From: Candidatus Thiodiazotropha endoloripes
GTDB taxonomy: Bacteria > Pseudomonadota > Gammaproteobacteria > Chromatiales > Chromatiaceae
Direction: 5' to 3'
Length of the DNA: 64,000 nucleotides
Assembly: GCA_001709035.1 (NCBI GenBank)
Contig: LVKA01000015.1
Location: 222,639-286,638, forward strand
The position numbers and the translations under genes are program-made. Below are positions 1 to 7,990 of the stretch, piece after piece. Numbering within the stretch: position 1 is the first letter of the stretch; the number at the start of each line of letters is the position of its first letter. The notes beneath the pieces were generated by a model. That model saw nothing but the letters and a program-made list of their open reading frames with translations. It had not been told where the DNA came from and ran no database searches.

Positions 1-1050
1 GACATCATCTACGTCCACAATGAGATTCAGAACAATCCTGCTTACGATCTGGACAACCCGGTACATATCACCTCGGCAGTATTCCATATCCTGCGTAATG
101 CCAGAGTTTTACACACCGGCATGGATCCCAATCTGATCGTCTGCTGGGGTGGACACTCGATCGGCAGATCCGAATACGACTACTCCAAAGAGGTAGGCTA
201 CCAACTCGGCCTGAGAGGCTTGAATATCTGCACAGGATGCGGCCCCGGGGCGATGAAAGGCCCGATGAAAGGGGCGGCACTGGGCCATGCCAAGCAACGT
301 ATCGGCAATGGACGCTATCTGGGCATCACCGAACCCGGCATCATTGCTTCGGAACCGCCGAACCCCATCGTTAACGATCTGGTGGTCATGCCGGATATCG
401 AAAAGCGCCTGGAAGCTTTCGTCCGCACCGGTCATGGGGTGGTGATCTTTCCCGGTGGTGCGGGAACCATGGAAGAACTGCTCTACCTGCTCGGCATCCT
501 GATGCACCACGACAACCGGGAGCACGCCTTTCCGTTGATCCTGACCGGGCCTGCCGAGTGTGCGGACTATTTCGATGAAATCGACCGCTTCATCGGTATT
601 GCACTGGGCGATCAAGCCCGCCAATACTATCAGGTCATCATCGATGATTCGCAAGCCGTGGCAAAAGCCATGGCTGAGGACATGGAACGGGTAAGAAGTT
701 ACCGCTATGACGGCAATGACGCCTTCTATTTCAATTGGCAACTGCATATCGAGACCGACCTGCAACACCCCTTCATCCCAACCCATGAGGCGATGGCGCA
801 ATTGCAGCTCAACCGACAACAGCAAGCCCATCTGGCCGCCGCCAACCTGCGCAAAGCCTTTTCAGGCATTGTCGCCGGCAATGTCAAAGAGGATGGCATC
901 CGTGCCGTGGAGCAGCATGGGCCGTTCAAGCTGCATGGGGAACAGCAGGTGGTGGATGCCATGGACCGGCTACTGATTGCCTTTGCCGAACAGAATAGAA
1001 TGAAACTACAAGGGGACTACTCACCCTGCTATCATCTTGCCCTGGAGTGA
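1..1050 (+). CDS. ppnN: Nucleotide 5'-monophosphate nucleosidase PpnN (5'-truncated by window edge)
   Basis: The frame is open from base 1, so the N-terminal part lies outside the window; about 349 residues of a roughly 450-residue family are visible. The LOG-family core is clear: a CWGGHS segment, CTGCGPGAM, and the phosphoribosyl-binding FPGGAGTMEELLYLLG signature. The C-terminal RKAFSGIVAGNVKE block is diagnostic of PpnN (YgdH), which cleaves the base from purine and pyrimidine nucleoside monophosphates and in E. coli is stimulated by (p)ppGpp. It is cytosolic. The next gene starts 24 bases downstream on the same strand. The assignment rests on near-colinear similarity to the E. coli protein as remembered. 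Confidence 0.93.
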   Translation, partial: DIIYVHNEIQNNPAYDLDNPVHITSAVFHILRNARVLHTGMDPNLIVCWGGHSIGRSEYDYSKEVGYQLGLRGLNICTGCGPGAMKGPMKGAALGHAKQRIGNGRYLGITEPGIIASEPPNPIVNDLVVMPDIEKRLEAFVRTGHGVVIFPGGAGTMEELLYLLGILMHHDNREHAFPLILTGPAECADYFDEIDRFIGIALGDQARQYYQVIIDDSQAVAKAMAEDMERVRSYRYDGNDAFYFNWQLHIETDLQHPFIPTHEAMAQLQLNRQQQAHLAAANLRKAFSGIVAGNVKEDGIRAVEQHGPFKLHGEQQVVDAMDRLLIAFAEQNRMKLQGDYSPCYHLALE

Positions 1051-1074
1051 AGGAAAGCTTCTGAGCACTATCCT

Positions 1075-2445
1075 ATGATGAGAAAACCAACTGTACTGCT
1101 GTTTCTGCTCTCGCTGCTGTTCGTCGGCCTACAAGCTAATGCCAAACCCCATGAGCGGGAGTGGTATGAGCAGGAGAGGGTCTTCGGTGGCCAGGTCTAC
1201 CTGAGGACCGCCGGAAATCCCAACAAGCCGGCCGTTGTGATGGTTCACGGTCTTGGGGATGAGGCCTCCACCTGCTGGGAGGATATTCTGCAACGGCTGA
1301 AAAAGGACTATTTCATATTCACCTTCGATCTGCCGGGATTCGGCCGCTCGACCAAGCAGAACGCCCTCTACTCACCGGTCAACTACGCCCGGCTGATCCA
1401 TCAGCTGACCGACAAACATGTCGGCAAGCCATTTCACCTGGTTGGTCACTCGATGGGCGGCGCAATCAGTCTGCAGTTCACCCACAGCTACCCGGCAGCG
1501 GTGAAAACCCTGACCTTGATCGATGCGGCTGGCATCCTCCACCGCCAAGCCTACACCAAGTATCTGGCTCCGCTGGGCGTCGACAGGGTGCTCAACCAGT
1601 ACAATGTTTTCAACGAACGCAAGGTCACTGATCTGGCGGGTGCCCTGATGAGCGCCCTGGAGAAACGCTACCCGGTGAATATGGACCTGCTGATCAATCT
1701 GGAACCATTCCGCAACAAGGTACTGCGTGGCGACCCCTCAGCCATTGCCGGACTGGCGCTGGTGCAAAATGATTTCAGCCGAATTCCGGAGACCATTCAC
1801 CAACCGACCCTGATCGTCTGGGGAGATCAGGATAAGATCGCTCCCATACGAACTGGCTATGTACTCGAATCGCTGATGCCCAACGCCCGATTGGAGCTGA
1901 TTCCAAACGGCGGCCATGTGGCCTTTATCGATCAGCCTGAACTGTTCCACGATATGCTCAGGCCCCATCTCAGCCAAAGCTACAAGACAAAAGCTAAATC
2001 AAACGCCGAACCGGCCAGCCAGCCTTTCCGCCAGACGGTACAGTGCAACAGTGAATCGGGCCATGTGATCAGCGGACGCATTGGCAGCCTGCTGATACAG
2101 AGCTGTGAAGATGTGGTAGTCCACGATGCAGAAATCAACAACATCGTCATTGTCGATTCCAATGTCAGCCTACGCAAAACACGAGTGATTGCCATGGGCA
2201 CCGCCCTGAAGACACGCAATTCAAACGTCTATATCACCGGAGGTCACCTCGAAGGCGAAGTGGCAATCGAGGCCAACAACAGTCGACTCGACATTGCCGG
2301 CACACAACTGGTGGGACACCAGGCCGCAGTCAAGGCACCGGAGGACTCGACCCTGATCTTTTCGCTGGGACGCATCGACAGTCCGCTTTACGAGGACCTG
2401 GTGATCCATGGTATGAAAGTGGTCGCCCCGGGTTCCTATCTATAG
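1075..2445 (+). CDS. Exported alpha/beta hydrolase with unusual C-terminal domain
   Basis: 456 residues. A hydrophobic N-terminus (about 1-23, ending ANA) is a likely Sec signal peptide, placing the enzyme in the periplasm or outside. Residues about 50-300 are an alpha/beta hydrolase: VHGLGDE oxyanion region, nucleophile elbow GHSMGG (Ser126), acid WGDQDK (Asp251) and NGGH (His281). The substrate is unknown. Residues about 305-456 do not belong to the hydrolase fold; they hold evenly spaced short hydrophobic strands (NNIVIVDSNVSL, NSNVYITGGHLEG, NSRLDIAGTQLVG) suggestive of a small right-handed beta-helix. Two adjacent ATG codons are possible starts. It follows ppnN closely but functional linkage is not evident. 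Confidence 0.85.
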   Translation: MMRKPTVLLFLLSLLFVGLQANAKPHEREWYEQERVFGGQVYLRTAGNPNKPAVVMVHGLGDEASTCWEDILQRLKKDYFIFTFDLPGFGRSTKQNALYSPVNYARLIHQLTDKHVGKPFHLVGHSMGGAISLQFTHSYPAAVKTLTLIDAAGILHRQAYTKYLAPLGVDRVLNQYNVFNERKVTDLAGALMSALEKRYPVNMDLLINLEPFRNKVLRGDPSAIAGLALVQNDFSRIPETIHQPTLIVWGDQDKIAPIRTGYVLESLMPNARLELIPNGGHVAFIDQPELFHDMLRPHLSQSYKTKAKSNAEPASQPFRQTVQCNSESGHVISGRIGSLLIQSCEDVVVHDAEINNIVIVDSNVSLRKTRVIAMGTALKTRNSNVYITGGHLEGEVAIEANNSRLDIAGTQLVGHQAAVKAPEDSTLIFSLGRIDSPLYEDLVIHGMKVVAPGSYL

Positions 2446-2525
2446 AGCTTGTAAGCTCCAACGGATTGGCATTGATCATTACAACAATCCAGCATGCAGT
2501 GTTTTATTCATAGAAAGGAATTCAT

Positions 2526-3005
2526 GTGAATAACATCATCACTTTTTTTCTTACCCTCCTCCTGACTCTGGTTAACCTGTCCAATGCAGCCGCGGATGAA
2601 ATTGATACAAACAGAGTTGACAGAACAGAGGAGTCCTCATCCTTTTTGCCAAAGTATGGTAACTGGTGCGGTTTGAACCATCCGAGTGATCCACTCACTG
2701 CCCCACCGCCCATCGATACATTGGATTCAATCTGCAGAGAGCACGACTACTGTTATCTGGCAAATGGACATATGAATTGTGACTGTGACAGTGCATTTAT
2801 CCAGGCGATCAAGGCAAACCGGCCAAGATTTTCTGCTTCGGAAAAACTGGTTGCACATACGCTTAGAGTCTATTTCAGAGGGTCACCTTGTTATGGTGAT
2901 CAGAAGGATAAGATCGCACCGACAAGAGTTCTCACCGGTATTGTCAAACAGACGGATGCAAGCACCAGACATATGTTACAAAAGATCAATGCACTGTCTG
3001 ATTGA
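2526..3005 (+). CDS. Secreted phospholipase A2-like protein
   Basis: 159 residues from a GTG start preceded by a good AAAGGAA Shine-Dalgarno; the ATG two bases earlier is out of frame and stops at once. Residues 1-22 form a signal peptide (ending NAAA). The mature part shows PLA2 hallmarks: a calcium-loop-like YGNWCG (Gly45-Gly49), the catalytic CREHDYCY motif (His73-Asp74), and a following CDCDSAF that matches the second-Asp helix of PLA2. Cysteines are numerous, consistent with an oxidised extracytoplasmic protein. Family knowledge predicts calcium-dependent release of the sn-2 fatty acid from phospholipids; activity here is inference. A 63-residue lipoprotein follows 55 bases downstream. 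Confidence 0.78.
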   Translation: MNNIITFFLTLLLTLVNLSNAAADEIDTNRVDRTEESSSFLPKYGNWCGLNHPSDPLTAPPPIDTLDSICREHDYCYLANGHMNCDCDSAFIQAIKANRPRFSASEKLVAHTLRVYFRGSPCYGDQKDKIAPTRVLTGIVKQTDASTRHMLQKINALSD

Positions 3006-3060
3006 AAGACTCCGTTTACTCCGATTAAACACTGGTGTCTCTGTATAGGAAGGGAGTCTG

Positions 3061-3252
3061 ATGAAGTCAGCATTTCTTGCAATCCCAATCCTCATATCCG
3101 GCTGCTCAGAGTCAGTCGATGTTGAGTACTTTAGCTACCAGGATTGCCGTAAAAAAATGACAGCAGAGTATATCGATCAGGGAGTCGATCCAGTTGCTGC
3201 AAATATGAAATCCAAAGCCTATTGCAAAGAACAACAGGCAGACAGACAGTAA
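3061..3252 (+). CDS. Small putative lipoprotein
   Basis: 63 residues, ATG start with AGGAAGGGA just upstream. A short hydrophobic stretch ends in the lipobox LISGC (Cys15), so the mature protein would be a lipid-anchored peptide of about 49 residues carrying two further cysteines (QDCRKK and AYCKEQQ). No family recognised. It sits directly after the phospholipase A2-like gene on the same strand and may be co-transcribed; a role as partner or inhibitor is possible but unsupported beyond position. Confidence 0.55.
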   Translation: MKSAFLAIPILISGCSESVDVEYFSYQDCRKKMTAEYIDQGVDPVAANMKSKAYCKEQQADRQ

Positions 3253-3404
3253 CCCGACAGCCACAAAGCAACCGATGCTTCTGATCAGATCTCTGCAGAG
3301 CAACCTTCCACCCGGCACAGGATATCTGTCCCGGGTTTCAACAGTCCCATCCAGGATTGATTTGTACAAAAGTTAGACAAATACGATTCACTCTGTAATT
3401 TAGC

Positions 3405-3436
3405 CTTAATATATATTTGTTTTTTGATATATATCA
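3405..3436. promoter_or_regulatory. AT-rich inverted repeat upstream of arsR, likely ArsR operator
   Basis: A TATATAT...ATATATA imperfect palindrome around a T-rich centre lies 20-50 bases upstream of the arsR ATG. ArsR/SmtB repressors typically bind AT-rich 12-2-12-type palindromes overlapping their own promoter, so autoregulation in response to arsenite is the natural reading. Its presence argues for arsR starting at 3454 rather than at the upstream in-frame TTG at 3424, which would place the operator inside the gene. Confidence 0.45.
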
Positions 3437-3453
3437 TTTATAGTATATGCACC

Positions 3454-3810
3454 ATGAAGAACATGAACACTGAATCTGTCATTAGCGCGTTATCCAACGC
3501 CACAAGGATGCGCTCTGTTCTTCTGCTGCTTGAACAGGATGAACTTTGTGTTTGCGAATTGAATGATGTGATTGGTGGAGCGCAACCCAACATTTCCAGA
3601 AACCTGGGGCTGTTGCGCGACTCAGGACTGGTCATTGATCGACGAGAGGGACAGTGGATCTACTATCGCATCAATTCTGAACTACCTGAGTGGGTAAGCG
3701 GAATCCTGCAGGCCGCTAAAACGGGTGCCATTGGTCATGAACCCTATAAATCCGATCTGATCAAGCTGAAGGAAGTAGCCAATGGCACAGAATCGAAATG
3801 CCGTACCTGA
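3454..3810 (+). CDS. arsR: ArsR-family arsenic-responsive repressor
   Basis: 118 residues from the ATG at 3454. Winged-helix ArsR/SmtB fold with the metalloid-sensing ELCVCEL motif (Cys32 and Cys34) typical of E. coli-type ArsR, a recognition helix region (AQPNISRNLGLLRDSGLV) and a wing (RREGQWIYYRI). It would repress the locus until arsenite or antimonite binds the cysteines. It is followed by a remnant of arsenate reductase and an intact Acr3 efflux gene, so the locus context agrees with the call. Confidence 0.9.
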   Translation: MKNMNTESVISALSNATRMRSVLLLLEQDELCVCELNDVIGGAQPNISRNLGLLRDSGLVIDRREGQWIYYRINSELPEWVSGILQAAKTGAIGHEPYKSDLIKLKEVANGTESKCRT

Positions 3811-3815
3811 ACTAG

Positions 3816-4016
3816 GGCCTAAAGGATCCTGCCGGTGTTGAAGGTAGTGAGATTGAGAAGAAAGCAGCCTTTGTCAAAGCCTTCAATGAACTGCAAAACA
3901 GGATTTCAATCTTTGTAAACCTGCCAATAGCCTCACTGGACAAACTAAAGCTTCAGGAACAACTTGATCTGATTGGCAATAGCACACCTAAAACATCCAA
4001 AGACACTGCAGCGTGA
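3816..4016 (+). pseudogene. arsC: Remnant of arsenate reductase ArsC (C-terminal third only)
   Basis: Immediately after the arsR stop, an open frame of 66 codons with no start encodes GLKDPAGVEGSEIEKK, then AFVKAFNELQNRISIF, then LPIASLDKLKLQEQL. This is the C-terminal part of the thioredoxin/low-molecular-weight-phosphatase class of arsenate reductase. An in-frame TAG sits at 3813, no ATG precedes it, and the N-terminal CX5R catalytic loop is missing. The reading frame of the remnant is intact to its TGA, so the truncation looks recent or is a single deletion between arsR and arsC. Confidence 0.75.
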
Positions 4017-4049
4017 CATCCGTTAAGTACAAATGAACCGAGAACAGAA

Positions 4050-5117
4050 ATGACAGCCCAATGTGAAGTTACCGCCAAACGTGTGACAGGCAGTGAGATG
4101 GGGATTTTTGAGCGTTACCTGACTGTCTGGGTAGGGCTGTGCATCGTCGCCGGCATCATACTTGGAAACTATTTTCCCGAGCAGTTTCAGATGATTGGAA
4201 AAATGGAGTTTTCCCACGTCAATATTCCGGTTGCGATATTGATCTGGTTGATGATCATACCGATGCTGATCAAAGTGGATTTCACCTCACTGCACCATGT
4301 CAGAGAGCACTGGAAAGGTATCGGTGTAACACTTTTTATCAATTGGGCGGTGAAACCATTTTCCATGGCCTTGCTTGGCTGGGTTTTCATTCATAACCTG
4401 TTTGCAGCCTATCTGCCGGCTGACCAGCTCGACAGTTATATCGCCGGCCTGATTCTGTTGGCGGCAGCACCTTGTACGGCTATGGTTTTTGTCTGGAGTC
4501 GACTATCCGGAGGCGATGCAAATTTCACCCTGAGTCAGGTTGCTCTGAATGACACCATTATGATTTTTGCCTTTGCACCCGTAGTCGGCCTATTACTGGG
4601 TCTATCCGCGATCACCGTTCCCTGGGACACATTGCTACTCTCGGTAGTGCTTTATATCGTTCTACCTGTTGCTTTGGGGCAGGTCTGGAGAAAGCGGTTA
4701 CTCGCTTCCGGCGGTGAGAGTCTGCTCCAGAGAAGACTTGATTCCCTGCATATACCATCATTGACTGCCCTGCTGGCCACTCTGGTTCTGCTTTTCGGTT
4801 TTCAGGGAGAACAGATACTCTCTCAACCATTGATCATAGTTCTACTGGCTATCCCGATCTTGATTCAGGTCTATTTCAACTCAGGATTAGCCTATTTGCT
4901 CAATAAAAAGCTTGGTGTTGCCCATTGTGTTGCTGCACCTTCCGCCCTGATCGGGGCAAGTAACTTTTTTGAGTTGGCAGTTGCCACTGCGATTGTTCTT
5001 TTCGGCTTTGATTCAGGCGCCGCGCTTGCAACGGTGGTAGGTGTTTTAGTTGAGGTTCCCGTGATGCTTTCAGTCGTAAGAATCGTCAACAGCACTAGAG
5101 GCTGGTATGAGGCCTGA
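4050..5117 (+). CDS. acr3: Acr3-type arsenite efflux permease
   Basis: 355 residues with about ten hydrophobic segments. The family signature APCTAMVFVWSRLSGGD around the conserved cysteine, the IGASNFFELAVA segment and overall length fit Acr3, the bile/arsenite/riboflavin transporter superfamily member that exports As(III). The start could instead be the internal ATG at 4098 (MGIFERYLTVW), where many relatives begin; the upstream start has a weak GAGAACAGAA ribosome site. It is the last gene of arsR-(arsC remnant)-acr3. An inverted repeat follows about 40 bases after the stop. Confidence 0.93.
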   Translation: MTAQCEVTAKRVTGSEMGIFERYLTVWVGLCIVAGIILGNYFPEQFQMIGKMEFSHVNIPVAILIWLMIIPMLIKVDFTSLHHVREHWKGIGVTLFINWAVKPFSMALLGWVFIHNLFAAYLPADQLDSYIAGLILLAAAPCTAMVFVWSRLSGGDANFTLSQVALNDTIMIFAFAPVVGLLLGLSAITVPWDTLLLSVVLYIVLPVALGQVWRKRLLASGGESLLQRRLDSLHIPSLTALLATLVLLFGFQGEQILSQPLIIVLLAIPILIQVYFNSGLAYLLNKKLGVAHCVAAPSALIGASNFFELAVATAIVLFGFDSGAALATVVGVLVEVPVMLSVVRIVNSTRGWYEA

Positions 5118-5156
5118 TGGCCCCGACTAAAACTTAATAAAGGTAGTCCCTGTTGA

Positions 5157-5200
5157 GCCTGCCTGCAGACTCGGCTATAAAAACCGGTCTGCAGGCAGGC
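5157..5200. terminator. Strong hairpin after acr3
   Basis: A perfect 14-bp inverted repeat (GCCTGCCTGCAGAC and its complement) with a 16-base loop follows the acr3 stop by 40 bases. There is no T-run, so it may be a factor-dependent terminator, an mRNA-stabilising hairpin or a palindromic repeat shared with the convergent lipoprotein gene. Confidence 0.5.
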
Positions 5201-5258
5201 CCACTGGGGTTGCAAGTGAACCAGTCGTCGACCGGATCAGACCCTGTCCAACGACAAT

Positions 5259-5840
5259 TCAAAACTCTCCGATCATCGCATCCATTGACGGATCGATCAT
5301 CCACAATGCGATATCCTTACCAAGCGCTTTTACACAACGATCCAGAATTTTACAGGTACCTTTGTAGGCACCGAAGAAACCGCCACCGGATGTACGGCGT
5401 CCGTTAAAACTGCCGATTTTTTTGCCGTTCTCAAACAGTTCACCTTTAACAGCAACAAACTTTGCGCCGCTCCAGGCCCCGCCGCCGGCACCAACCACAT
5501 TGCTGAACTCAACATTCAGCACCCTGCCCTTGGCTTTTTTGCTGACCGCACCATCTTTCAGATTGACGGCAATATCAGTTTCAGCGGCGAAGGTTCTAAT
5601 ATAAGCGGGTAGTTTGGTATCCAGGGTACACTCTGCCTTAACCTTCTCGGGCACATTGGAGTTCTTACCATAGCTGATCCGCTTGGTAACACTCACAGCA
5701 GGCCCACCAGAGGCAGTGATCACCTCTGTCTGCTGTTTTGTGCTTGAGACCGGTTTTGTACCACCTGTGGTACCACCACAGCCACTCATCGCAATAATCA
5801 ACATAATTCCAATAGATACAACTTGATACATTCGATTCAT
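5259..5840 (-). CDS. Putative lipoprotein of unknown function
   Basis: 193 residues from the ATG at 5840 (MNRMYQVVSIG), preceded by AGGAAGAATAGG; an in-frame ATG 13 codons upstream lacks a better site. Signal peptide with lipobox IAMSGC, then a low-complexity GGTTGGT linker and a compact domain with a cysteine pair (AECTLD...YKGTCKILDRC). Predicted envelope lipoprotein. I do not recognise the family, although the segment GRVLNVEFSNVVGAGGGAW resembles small beta-rich lipoproteins whose subunits assemble on membranes; this is only an impression. It is convergent with acr3. Confidence 0.7.
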   Translation of the reverse strand: MNRMYQVVSIGIMLIIAMSGCGGTTGGTKPVSSTKQQTEVITASGGPAVSVTKRISYGKNSNVPEKVKAECTLDTKLPAYIRTFAAETDIAVNLKDGAVSKKAKGRVLNVEFSNVVGAGGGAWSGAKFVAVKGELFENGKKIGSFNGRRTSGGGFFGAYKGTCKILDRCVKALGKDIALWMIDPSMDAMIGEF

Positions 5841-6118
5841 CCTATTCTTCCTGTTATTAACGTACATACGAAGCTCCAAGTGTAAACTAGGAAACTCCTG
5901 CTTGCAGAGTCACATCGATGACGAAGCTATCAATCCTCAGGCTTTGCGGAGTTTTTAGCGAAAATTTGCAGTGATTGGTGTCCATTCGTCTTTACACCAT
6001 CTGCAACAGCAGATCTGAATCACCTGAATTTATTTCGCACAGTCATGGGCACTCACCAGTTTGACAAAAAGTGAGCTAAACCATCAGCGAGATGAATTGT
6101 GAATCGATCAGGGATTGA

Positions 6119-7174
6119 CTAACCCTGATTTTCGATATCAATCCCCATATTCGATGCCCGTTTCTTCCATAACCGCCTGGCGAGTTTGCGCATATCCTCG
6201 ATCTTGTCACCTTCATCGACGATCTCTATGCCAAGTAGAGTCTCGACAATATCCTCCAAGGTGAGAATACCTTCCATACTGCCATATTCATCCACCACCA
6301 GCATGATATGGCTGCGCTTCTCCATGAAGGTTTCGAAGCTTGCCTGAAGGGAACTGCTGTTGGGTACGGCAGTGATCTCTCTTCGATAGACGGTTAACGG
6401 GTTGTCAGAATTGCCACGGGCATGGGAAAGCAGCAGGTCGCTGCGCAGCACGAACCCGGTAACATGGTCACGGTTATCCTTGTAGACCGGAATCCGCGAG
6501 AAGCGGCTGCTGTTGTGCTGCTCAAGATAGTCACTGACCGACATATCCTCGTCCAATGAAAAGACCACTGTCCGCGGGGTCATTACATCACTCACCCGGG
6601 TCTCCCTTAACAGCAGCAGATTTTTCAGAATCAGGGATTCATGCTGTTCCAGTTTGCCCTCGTCGGCACCGGCCTGAGCCATGGCGGCAAACTCATCCCT
6701 TCTGAACTGTCCATGGCTGTGACCACCGGAAAGCAGCTTGGTCAGTATCGCGGACATCCAGATGAAGGGATAGAGTATCCAGATCAGGAATTGCAGCACA
6801 TAGGCGGTAATCGGCGCCAGTTGGCGCCAGTAGTGGGCACCGAGAGTCTTCGGAATGATCTCGGAGAAAATCAGAATCATCAGGGTCAATACCGCTGAGG
6901 CAACCCCCACATAGGCGTTGCCGAATACCACCGCAGCCTGAGCACCGGCACCGGCGGCACCGATGGTATGGGCGGTGGTATTGAGGGTCAGTATCGCAGC
7001 CAGGGGATCATTGATGTTCTGCTTCATCTTGCGCAGTAGATAGGAGGCATTATGCCCCTCCTTCTCCAGCACAGAAATATAAGGGTGTGTGACACTCAGA
7101 ATCACCGCTTCGGCAACCGAGCAGAGAAAGGAAAAACCCAAGGCTATGGAGACATAGACAATCAGCAAAACCAT
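6119..7174 (-). CDS. CNNM-domain/CBS-pair membrane protein (CorC/HlyC-type)
   Basis: 351 residues. The N-terminal half (about 1-165) has four hydrophobic segments of the DUF21/CNNM transmembrane domain including the family motif IFSEIIPKTLGA. The C-terminal half (about 195-315) carries two CBS modules, with MTPRTVVFSL and the second-CBS VVDEYGSMEGILTLEDIVE signature. Family members are implicated in magnesium/cation transport or resistance. The C-terminal CorC_HlyC domain of longer homologues is absent, giving a short form. Inner membrane. Monocistronic by context: the downstream neighbour is convergent and the upstream one (rraA) is followed by its own terminator. Confidence 0.9.
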   Translation of the reverse strand: MVLLIVYVSIALGFSFLCSVAEAVILSVTHPYISVLEKEGHNASYLLRKMKQNINDPLAAILTLNTTAHTIGAAGAGAQAAVVFGNAYVGVASAVLTLMILIFSEIIPKTLGAHYWRQLAPITAYVLQFLIWILYPFIWMSAILTKLLSGGHSHGQFRRDEFAAMAQAGADEGKLEQHESLILKNLLLLRETRVSDVMTPRTVVFSLDEDMSVSDYLEQHNSSRFSRIPVYKDNRDHVTGFVLRSDLLLSHARGNSDNPLTVYRREITAVPNSSSLQASFETFMEKRSHIMLVVDEYGSMEGILTLEDIVETLLGIEIVDEGDKIEDMRKLARRLWKKRASNMGIDIENQG

Positions 7175-7281
7175 ACAGACACCATCGTTTGGTTGGATGT
7201 TGAATGCAGGTTATACCGTGATCCGACGGGGAATTCACTAGGCAACTTATGAATAAATCCGGGCCGAATGGATTAACGATT

Positions 7282-7301
7282 AAAAAACCCGACTCAAGTC
7301 G
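7282..7301 (-). terminator. Intrinsic terminator of rraA
   Basis: On the minus strand a small CGACT/AGTCG hairpin that overlaps the rraA stop codon is followed by GG and a run of six T. It separates rraA from the CNNM gene. Confidence 0.55.
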
Positions 7302-7788
7302 CCTGATGGTCAAGCACCACGATACCGTCTTCATCCGCATAGAGCCACTCACCGGGCTTGAAGCTTACCCCCGCAAAATAGACCTCACCGCCCACTTCTC
7401 CAACACCCTTTTTGACACTTTTACGGGGATTGGTGGCGAGTGCCATAACCCCCAGGGGCATCTCACCGATTTCCGCCGCATCTCGAATGCAGCCATTCAT
7501 AATGATCCCTGCCCATCCGTTATCCACCGCCAATTGAGCCAGGATGTCTCCCAACATAGCACAACGCAGTGAGCCTCCGGCATCCACCACCAGCACCCTT
7601 CCCTGCCCCGCCTGATCCAACTGCTCCCGGACCAGGGAGTTGTCTTCAAAGCATTTCAGGGTTGCGATAGGACCGCTGAAGGCATGTTGTCCTCCATAGT
7701 GGCGAAATCCGGGATAGCAGATCTGTAGTGACTCTTCATGTATGTCATAGAGATCAGCTGTCTTCAGGGTGCTTTCAGTGGTAGTCAT
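7294..7788 (-). CDS. rraA: RraA-family protein (ribonuclease activity regulator / HMG aldolase fold)
   Basis: 164 residues, full length for the short RraA family. Motifs [19 protein letters not shown] and [19 protein letters not shown] match the aldolase-like core, including the conserved Asp/Arg of the GxIRD segment. In E. coli RraA binds RNase E and inhibits its action; related proteins act as 4-hydroxy-4-methyl-2-oxoglutarate aldolases, and sequence alone does not separate the two. Cytosolic. Confidence 0.88.
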   Translation of the reverse strand: MTTTESTLKTADLYDIHEESLQICYPGFRHYGGQHAFSGPIATLKCFEDNSLVREQLDQAGQGRVLVVDAGGSLRCAMLGDILAQLAVDNGWAGIIMNGCIRDAAEIGEMPLGVMALATNPRKSVKKGVGEVGGEVYFAGVSFKPGEWLYADEDGIVVLDHQAT

Positions 7789-7883
7789 CTCCGCTCTCCA
7801 ATCTGATTTTTTGTTGTGTTATATCAAGTTATAGCACTTACTCATGTCCAACAACGCCAGCCCGAACACCCCTGTCTGAACAG

Positions 7884-7911
7884 AAAAAAAAGCCGTGCCA
7901 GGAGGCACGGC
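7884..7911 (-). terminator. Intrinsic terminator of aceBA
   Basis: On the minus strand a perfect 8-bp stem GCCGTGCC/GGCACGGC with a four-base loop is followed by eight T residues, 80 bases after the aceA stop. This is a textbook rho-independent terminator. Confidence 0.85.
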
Positions 7912-7990
7912 CGAAGGGCAGAAAACTGGGTAGCGGTGTGAAAGCAGCAGCTGAATGGATGATTCAGCGCTGGATCACACGCTGGGAAGA

